Source: Oscillospiraceae bacterium (lineage in GTDB: Bacteria > Bacillota > Clostridia > Oscillospirales > Acutalibacteraceae). From it: a DNA stretch of 9,409 bases. Below the pieces are notes generated by a model. It was given only the letters and a program-made list of their open reading frames with translations. It searched no databases and was not told where the DNA came from. This document shows, one piece after another, positions 5,165 to 9,409 of this stretch. The position numbers and the translations under genes were made by a program. Location: positions 1 through 9,409 of the forward strand of contig CADBPL010000154.1 in NCBI GenBank assembly GCA_902796535.1, read 5' to 3'. Position 1 is the first letter of the stretch; each line of letters starts with the position of its first letter.

Positions 5165-5199
5165 GAAAATTTAAGAAAATAAATGAAAATCAAAGAAAA
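5165..5199. promoter_or_regulatory. Four A-tracts phased at exactly 10 bp (probable curved DNA)
   Basis: GAAAA occurs at 5165, 5175, 5185 and 5195, a strict 10-bp period; the first three units also share T after the tract. Phased A-tracts are a well-known cause of intrinsic DNA bending. The array ends about 57 bases before the predicted -35 box of ctsR and about 40 bases before the first CtsR half-site. Confidence 0.7.
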
Positions 5200-5238
5200 C
5201 GGGAGCTATTTTAAAATTTCAAGCAGTTTCAAAAGAAG

Positions 5239-5310
5239 TTTGACCTTTTTTGACCTTTGACGAAAAGTCAAAGTTGCGGTAGACTATGGTCAAAGATAGT
5301 CAAAGTCAAA
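5239..5310. promoter_or_regulatory. CtsR operator array (seven half-sites)
   Basis: The known CtsR operator is a direct repeat of (A/G)GTCAAA with a 3-base NAN spacer. On the minus strand, half-sites at 5239-5245 and 5249-5255 form a perfect operator (spacer AAA on that strand), and a 6/7 copy abuts at 5256-5262. On the plus strand AGTCAAA lies at 5266-5272. GGTCAAA (5288-5294) and AGTCAAA (5298-5304) form a second perfect operator with spacer GAT, and a further AGTCAAA overlaps at 5304-5310. The sites cover the -35 box and the predicted transcription start, fitting direct repression and autoregulation by CtsR. Confidence 0.93.
5257..5285 (+). promoter_or_regulatory. Sigma-A promoter of the ctsR-mcsA-mcsB-clpC operon
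   Basis: The -35 box TTGACG (5257-5262, 5/6) and -10 box TAGACT (5280-5285, 4/6) are 17 bases apart. The start would be near 5292, inside a CtsR operator. Other TTGACC hexamers (5240, 5250) are possible -35 boxes but give poorer -10 matches. Confidence 0.6.
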
Positions 5311-5324
5311 CCGAGGTGATCAAA

Positions 5325-5780
5325 ATGAACATCAGCAATCATATCGCTCAGCTCATTTTGGATATGATCGAACAGGATGGCGGCAGCGCCGAGATGAAAC
5401 GAAACGATCTGGCGCAGATGATCGGCTGTGTACCGAGTCAGATCAACTATGTTATATCGTCCCGTTTCACCCCCGAGCACGGCTACATCGTCGAAAGCCG
5501 GCGGGGCGGCGGCGGTTACATCCGCATCACCCGCGCCAATTTCTCTTCCCCCAACGCTGTGGTGATGCACGCTGTGAACGCCATCGGCGACGCGATCGAC
5601 GAAAAGAGCGCCAAGGCGCACGTGGTCAACCTCGCCAACGGCTCGATCCTGCCGGTGGAAAGCGCCAAAATCATGCTGGCAGCCATGGCGGACAGCTGTT
5701 ATCACGGCCTGACGCCGCAGCAGCGCAACGAAGTCAGAGCAGCGCTGCTCAAACAAATGTTAATGCAAACCTTAAAATAA
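5325..5780 (+). CDS. ctsR: CtsR, transcriptional repressor of class III heat-shock genes
   Basis: This is a 151-residue repressor that binds (A/G)GTCAAA repeats and releases DNA on heat or protein stress. The ATG at 5325 is supported by GAGGTGAT at 5313-5320; an in-frame ATG at 5286 sits inside the operator and is rejected. The N-terminal winged helix-turn-helix covers about residues 4-70, with RNDLAQMIGCVPSQINYVIS as recognition region and the glycine-rich wing RGGGGYIRI (60-68), the thermosensing element known from Bacillus CtsR. The C-terminal domain (about 78-151) ends in LTPQQRNEVRAALLKQML, typical of the family. It is the first gene of the operon, 22 bases before mcsA, and its promoter carries several CtsR operators, so autoregulation is expected. 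CtsR is a substrate of the McsA/McsB/ClpCP system encoded downstream. Confidence 0.97.
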   Translation: MNISNHIAQLILDMIEQDGGSAEMKRNDLAQMIGCVPSQINYVISSRFTPEHGYIVESRRGGGGYIRITRANFSSPNAVVMHAVNAIGDAIDEKSAKAHVVNLANGSILPVESAKIMLAAMADSCYHGLTPQQRNEVRAALLKQMLMQTLK

Positions 5781-5802
5781 AAGGAAACAGGAGGAAAATG
5801 TT

Positions 5803-6312
5803 ATGTTATGCGAAAACTGCAACCGGTCCGAAGCGACCACTCACATCAAACGCGTGGTGAACGGAGAAACCACAGAACACCATCTTTGCAGCGCCTGTGC
5901 CAATGAGCTGGGCTACACCGATATGTTTTCCGGCTTTGCGCCGCTGAGCCTGAGCGACTTTTTCGGCGACCTGCTCGGCGACGTGAACCGCAAGGCCATC
6001 GGCACGGCAGCCGTGACCCGCTGCCCCAAATGCGGCAACTCGTTCCACGACATCGTGCGCGAAAGCCGCCTTGGCTGCGCCGAATGCTACCGCACCTTTT
6101 ACGACAAGCTCAAGCCCTCGCTCGAACGCATTCACGGGCGGGTCATGCACAGCGGCAAGCACATTGACGTAAAGCCCGAGGTCAAGCCGGAACCGACAAA
6201 GGAAGAAAAGATCGAGCTGCTCAAAAACAAACTCGATCAGGCCGTTCAGGCGCAGGAATTTGAACAGGCCGCCAAGCTGCGCGATGAGATCAAAGCGCTG
6301 GAAAACGGCTGA
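5803..6312 (+). CDS. mcsA: McsA, zinc-binding activator of protein arginine kinase McsB
   Basis: This is a 169-residue cytoplasmic adaptor that activates McsB and takes part in CtsR inactivation. Of three closely spaced ATGs (5798, 5803, 5808), only 5803 opens the frame, with AGGAGG at 5789-5794 eight bases upstream. Two zinc-binding CxxC pairs lie near the N-terminus (Cys3/Cys6 and Cys29/Cys32), and two more in the middle (Cys74/Cys77 and Cys92/Cys95). A UVR domain closes the protein (about residues 134-168, with EFEQAAKLRDEIKAL), the same kind of motif found in the ClpC middle domain. It lies 22 bases after ctsR and 16 before mcsB, consistent with one transcript. No key cysteine is missing. 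Confidence 0.95.
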   Translation: MLCENCNRSEATTHIKRVVNGETTEHHLCSACANELGYTDMFSGFAPLSLSDFFGDLLGDVNRKAIGTAAVTRCPKCGNSFHDIVRESRLGCAECYRTFYDKLKPSLERIHGRVMHSGKHIDVKPEVKPEPTKEEKIELLKNKLDQAVQAQEFEQAAKLRDEIKALENG

Positions 6313-6328
6313 GAAAGGAGCGAGAACG

Positions 6329-7336
6329 ATGAGTAAATGGTATAAAAAAAGCGGGGATAAAAGCGAAGTGGTGGTCAGCACCCGCGTGCGGCTGGCCAGA
6401 AACCTGGAGGAATACCCGTTCCCGGCCAAGCTTGACGCAGCCGGCAAAAAGCAGGTGAACGAGCTGGTGCGCGACGCCCTGCTGGGCAAAACCGAGGACG
6501 AGCTGAGTTATATTGAAATGAACACGCTCAGCCGCGCCCAGACCGTTTCGCTGGCGGAACGCCACCTCATCAGCCCCGAATTCACCGGCGGCGGCGCCGG
6601 CCGCGCGCTGATGCTCAGCGACGATGAATCGGTGAGCATCATGCTGTGCGAAGAAGACCACGTGCGCATTCAGGTCATGGAGCCCGGCCTCGCGCTGGAT
6701 TCCGCCTATGAACGCGCCGACAAAATCGACAACGCGCTGGCTGCCCGCCTGCCGCTCGCGTTTGACGAGCGCATCGGCTACCTCACCCAATGCCCCACCA
6801 ACCTGGGCACCGCCATGCGCGCTTCCGTCATGCTCCATCTGCCCGGGCTCGGCCGCAGCGGTCAGATCGCCAAAATATCCGCCACGGTGTCCAAGCTCGG
6901 CCTGATCATCCGCGGCAGCTACGGCGAAGGCTCCTCGCCCGTGGGCGATATGTACCAGCTGAGCAATCAGGTGACGCTGGGCATCAGCGAAAAAACGGCC
7001 ATCGACAACCTTCGCTCCATCACCCAGCAGCTTGTCGCGCAGGAGCTGGCAATGCGCGAACGGATGCTGAAAAACCCCGCGTGGGAGGATAAGATCTACC
7101 GCGCGTGGGGCGTGCTCAAATCCGCCCGCCTGCTCAGCTGCGAGGAATTCATGGACTTGGCGTCGCTCGTCCGCATGGGCGCGGCGCAGGGCATATTCGA
7201 CGTCAGGCTGGAAAAAATCGGCGAGCTGTTCGCCGACTTGCAGCCCGCCACCATCAACGCCAGAGAGGGCAAAAACCTGGAAGCATCGCAGCGTGACGCG
7301 CTGCGCGCAGCAGCCGTCAGAGAAGCGCTCGCATAA
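6329..7336 (+). CDS. mcsB: McsB, protein arginine kinase
   Basis: This is a 335-residue kinase related to creatine/arginine phosphagen kinases. It phosphorylates arginines on CtsR and misfolded proteins, marking them for ClpC-ClpP. The ATG at 6329 has AAAGGAG nine bases upstream; upstream in-frame codons overlap mcsA and are rejected. Family motifs run in order: VVVSTRVRLARN (14-25, nucleotide-binding arginines), LCEEDHVRIQ with acidic Glu108/Glu109, TQCPTNLGTAMRAS with Cys155 (counterpart of the active-site cysteine), and RGSYGEGSSPVGDMYQLSNQ with Glu200. The C-terminal RDALRA (322-327) matches the RDxxRA phospho-arginine-binding motif reported for bacterial McsB. The enzyme looks complete and active. 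It lies between its activator gene mcsA and the ClpC gene that handles its products. Confidence 0.97.
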   Translation: MSKWYKKSGDKSEVVVSTRVRLARNLEEYPFPAKLDAAGKKQVNELVRDALLGKTEDELSYIEMNTLSRAQTVSLAERHLISPEFTGGGAGRALMLSDDESVSIMLCEEDHVRIQVMEPGLALDSAYERADKIDNALAARLPLAFDERIGYLTQCPTNLGTAMRASVMLHLPGLGRSGQIAKISATVSKLGLIIRGSYGEGSSPVGDMYQLSNQVTLGISEKTAIDNLRSITQQLVAQELAMRERMLKNPAWEDKIYRAWGVLKSARLLSCEEFMDLASLVRMGAAQGIFDVRLEKIGELFADLQPATINAREGKNLEASQRDALRAAAVREALA

Positions 7337-7353
7337 AACCGAAAAAGAAACAA

Positions 7354-7384
7354 CGGCAGCCGTCAAAGGAAGGGACAGCTGCCG
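7354..7384 (+). other. Hairpin in the mcsB-clpC intergenic region
   Basis: CGGCAGC (7354-7360) pairs perfectly with GCTGCCG (7378-7384) across a 17-base loop that contains GTCAAA, the core of a CtsR half-site. No T-run follows, so it is not a terminator. It ends five bases before the clpC AAGGAG (7390-7395) and could affect mRNA stability or ribosome access. An alternative 5-bp fold ACGGC-A-GCCGT competes with it. Confidence 0.45.
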
Positions 7385-7404
7385 ACAGGAAGGAGCAGAT
7401 CATT

Positions 7405-9409
7405 ATGTATAACTTCACCGGCTTTACGGAAAAAGCCAACGAATCCCTGAATTACGCCATAGAGACCGCTGAAAACATGGGTCACACCTATGTGGGCAGC
7501 GAACACCTGCTCGCCGGTTTGCTCAAGGTGGAGGGCGGCGTGGCAGCGGCGGCGCTGAGCAGCCGGGGCATCACGGCCAACGCGGTGGAAAACGTGCTCA
7601 AATCCACCGTCGGCATCGGCACCCCCACCGTGCTCATGCCCTCGGATTTCACCCCCCGCCTGAAATATATCATCGACCTCGCGCTGGAGGCCGCCCGCTC
7701 GATGGGTCACGCCTACACCGGCACCGAGCACCTGCTCATTTCCCTGCTCAAGGAAGGCTCGAACGTGGCCATCAGCATTCTCGAACGGCTGGGCGCGTCC
7801 GCGCAGGAGATCCTCAGCGACACGGTCAAAAGCCTGAGCGCCCCCGGCGGCCAGACAACCGGCCGGCAGAGCGCCGGGCAGCAGGGCAGCAGCAAAACGC
7901 CCACGCTTGACCAGTTCGGCCGCGAGCTGACGGATTTAGCCCGCCAGAACAAGATCGACCCCGTGATCGGACGTGAAAAGGAGATCGAGCGCGTCATTCA
8001 GATCCTCAGCCGCCGCACCAAAAACAACCCCTGCCTCATCGGCGAACCCGGCGTGGGCAAAACCGCCATTGCCGAAGGGCTGGCGCTGAAGATCGCGGCG
8101 GGCGAGGTGCCCGACACGCTCAGCGGCAAACGGCTCGTTTCGCTCGATCTGACCGGCATGGTCGCGGGCACGAAATACCGCGGCGACTTTGAGGAACGCA
8201 TTAAAGCCGCCATTGACGAAGTGACCAAAAGCGGCGACGTGATTTTGTTCATCGACGAGATCCACACCCTCATCGGCGCCGGCTCGGCGGAGGGCGCGGT
8301 GGACGCCGCCAACATTCTCAAGCCCTCGCTCGCGCGCGGCGAACTGCAGGTCATCGGCGCGACCACGCTGGATGAATACCGCAAGCACATCGAAAAGGAC
8401 GCGGCGCTCGAACGCCGGTTCCAGCCCGTCACCGTGGGCGAACCCAGCGAAGAAGAGGCGCTGCAGATCCTGCACGGCCTGCGCGACAAATATGAAGCCC
8501 ATCACAAGGTGCGCATCACCGACGAAGCGCTGGAAGCGGCGGTCAAAATGTCGGTGCGTTACATCGGCGACCGCTTCCTGCCCGACAAGGCCATCGACTT
8601 AGTCGACGAAGCCGCCTCCCGGGTGCGTCTGCGCGCGTTCTCCACACCGCCCGAGCTGAAGGAGCTGGAGGGCAAAATCAAGGCGCTGGAGGACGAAATG
8701 GCCAGCGCCGTCACCGCGCAGGATTTTGAGCTGGCCGCCAGACTGCGCGACGAAAAGCGCGACATGGAAAAAACGCTCAAGGAAGAGAAGGCCGCGTGGC
8801 AGCAGCGCAGCTCCGGCATGGCGGGCGAAGTGACCGCCGACGAAATTGCCGAGATCGTTTCCGGCTGGACGTCGATCCCCGTGGTGGAGCTGACGCAGGA
8901 GGAAAGCGAACGCCTGCTGCACATGGAAGAGGAGCTGCACCGCCGCATCGTCGGGCAGGATGAAGCCGTCAAGGCCGTCTCCCGCGCCATTCGCCGCAGC
9001 CGCGTCGGGTTGAAGGATCCCAAGCGCCCCACCGGTTCGTTCATCTTCCTCGGCCCCACGGGCGTGGGCAAAACCGAGCTTTGCAAGGCGCTGGCCGCCT
9101 CGCTCTTCGGCGATGAAAACGCCATGATCCGGCTGGATATGTCGGAATATATGGAAAAGCACACCGTGTCCCGTCTGGTCGGTTCGCCCCCCGGCTACGT
9201 CGGCTATGACGAGGGCGGTCAGCTCACCGAAAAGGTGCGCCGCAAGCCCTATTCCGTGATTCTGTTCGACGAGATCGAAAAGGCGCATCCCGACGTGTTC
9301 AACATGATGCTGCAAATTCTTGACGACGGCATTCTGACCGATTCGCAGGGGCGCCGGGTCGATTTCAAAAACTGCATCATCATCATGACCTCCAACGTCG
9401 GCGCAAAGC
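7405..9409 (+). CDS. clpC: ClpC, AAA+ unfoldase of the ClpCP protease (3' end beyond the window)
   Basis: 668 residues are visible; the frame is open to the window edge, and full-length ClpC usually has about 800-820. The ATG at 7405 has AAGGAG at 7390-7395. The N-domain (about 1-145) carries two Clp-N repeats (GHTYVGSEHLL and GHAYTGTEHLL); a Gly/Gln-rich linker follows. AAA-1 has Walker A GEPGVGKT (213-220) and Walker B FIDE (Asp284/Glu285). The middle domain has a UVR motif (about 419-453, AQDFELAARLRDEK), which marks ClpC rather than ClpA or ClpB. AAA-2 has Walker A GPTGVGKT (550-557) and Walker B FDEIEKAHPD (Asp622/Glu623). The C-terminal part of AAA-2, including any ClpP-binding loop, is off the window. 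It is the last visible gene of the CtsR operon and unfolds arginine-phosphorylated proteins for ClpP. Confidence 0.97.
   Translation, partial: MYNFTGFTEKANESLNYAIETAENMGHTYVGSEHLLAGLLKVEGGVAAAALSSRGITANAVENVLKSTVGIGTPTVLMPSDFTPRLKYIIDLALEAARSMGHAYTGTEHLLISLLKEGSNVAISILERLGASAQEILSDTVKSLSAPGGQTTGRQSAGQQGSSKTPTLDQFGRELTDLARQNKIDPVIGREKEIERVIQILSRRTKNNPCLIGEPGVGKTAIAEGLALKIAAGEVPDTLSGKRLVSLDLTGMVAGTKYRGDFEERIKAAIDEVTKSGDVILFIDEIHTLIGAGSAEGAVDAANILKPSLARGELQVIGATTLDEYRKHIEKDAALERRFQPVTVGEPSEEEALQILHGLRDKYEAHHKVRITDEALEAAVKMSVRYIGDRFLPDKAIDLVDEAASRVRLRAFSTPPELKELEGKIKALEDEMASAVTAQDFELAARLRDEKRDMEKTLKEEKAAWQQRSSGMAGEVTADEIAEIVSGWTSIPVVELTQEESERLLHMEEELHRRIVGQDEAVKAVSRAIRRSRVGLKDPKRPTGSFIFLGPTGVGKTELCKALAASLFGDENAMIRLDMSEYMEKHTVSRLVGSPPGYVGYDEGGQLTEKVRRKPYSVILFDEIEKAHPDVFNMMLQILDDGILTDSQGRRVDFKNCIIIMTSNVGAK

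Noticed and set aside
6290..7366. Minus-strand open frame of 358 codons opposite mcsB
   Set aside because: It is the antisense shadow of a complete McsB; no motif or ribosome site.
7354..7384. mcsB-clpC hairpin as an intrinsic terminator
   Set aside because: It has no following T-run and sits immediately before the clpC ribosome site, so read-through is expected.

Overview
The window comes from an endospore-forming Firmicute, most likely of class Clostridia and probably an Oscillospiraceae/Ruminococcaceae-type lineage. The evidence is the adjacent spoIVB-spo0A pair, the Firmicute-specific ctsR-mcsA-mcsB-clpC heat-shock operon, strong AGGAGG-type ribosome binding sites, and GC-rich coding regions separated by AT-rich intergenic DNA. 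No RNA gene, insertion sequence, phage gene or CRISPR array is visible. No gap between genes exceeds 300 bases.

Layout. (1) Positions 1-2345 hold the sporulation pair. spoIVB encodes the PDZ/S55 serine peptidase that signals the sigma-K checkpoint, and spo0A encodes the master sporulation regulator. spo0A has its own extended -10 promoter. (2) Positions 2346-3392 hold a membrane-anchored or secreted alpha/beta hydrolase with its own promoter and a strong, probably bidirectional, terminator. (3) Positions 3407-4257, minus strand, hold an endonuclease/exonuclease/phosphatase (EEP) family enzyme convergent with the hydrolase. Its catalytic motifs are complete, but its 5' end is odd: the only good ATG lies in another frame and is joined to the enzyme frame by an A_AAA_AAG slippery heptamer. 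(4) Positions 4458-5078 hold a small secreted protein with three 12-residue N-terminal repeats and a C-terminal SPKTG sorting signal. A near-consensus Spo0A box lies just upstream. (5) Positions 5079-9409 hold the class III heat-shock operon ctsR-mcsA-mcsB-clpC, with clpC cut by the window edge. It is preceded by a terminator, four A-tracts phased at exactly 10 bp, and seven CtsR half-sites overlapping the promoter.

How the genes work together. SpoIVB and Spo0A act late and early in sporulation. CtsR represses its own operon. By established biology McsA/McsB phosphorylate arginines on CtsR and on damaged proteins, and ClpC (with ClpP, not in the window) degrades the arginine-phosphorylated substrates. 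The hydrolase, EEP enzyme and surface protein are accessory genes between these two core modules. The most interesting signals are the possible frameshift in the EEP gene, the dense CtsR operator array beside phased A-tracts, the Spo0A box before the SPKTG protein, and the loss of two highly conserved residues in the Spo0A receiver domain. I saw no clearly novel multi-gene system.
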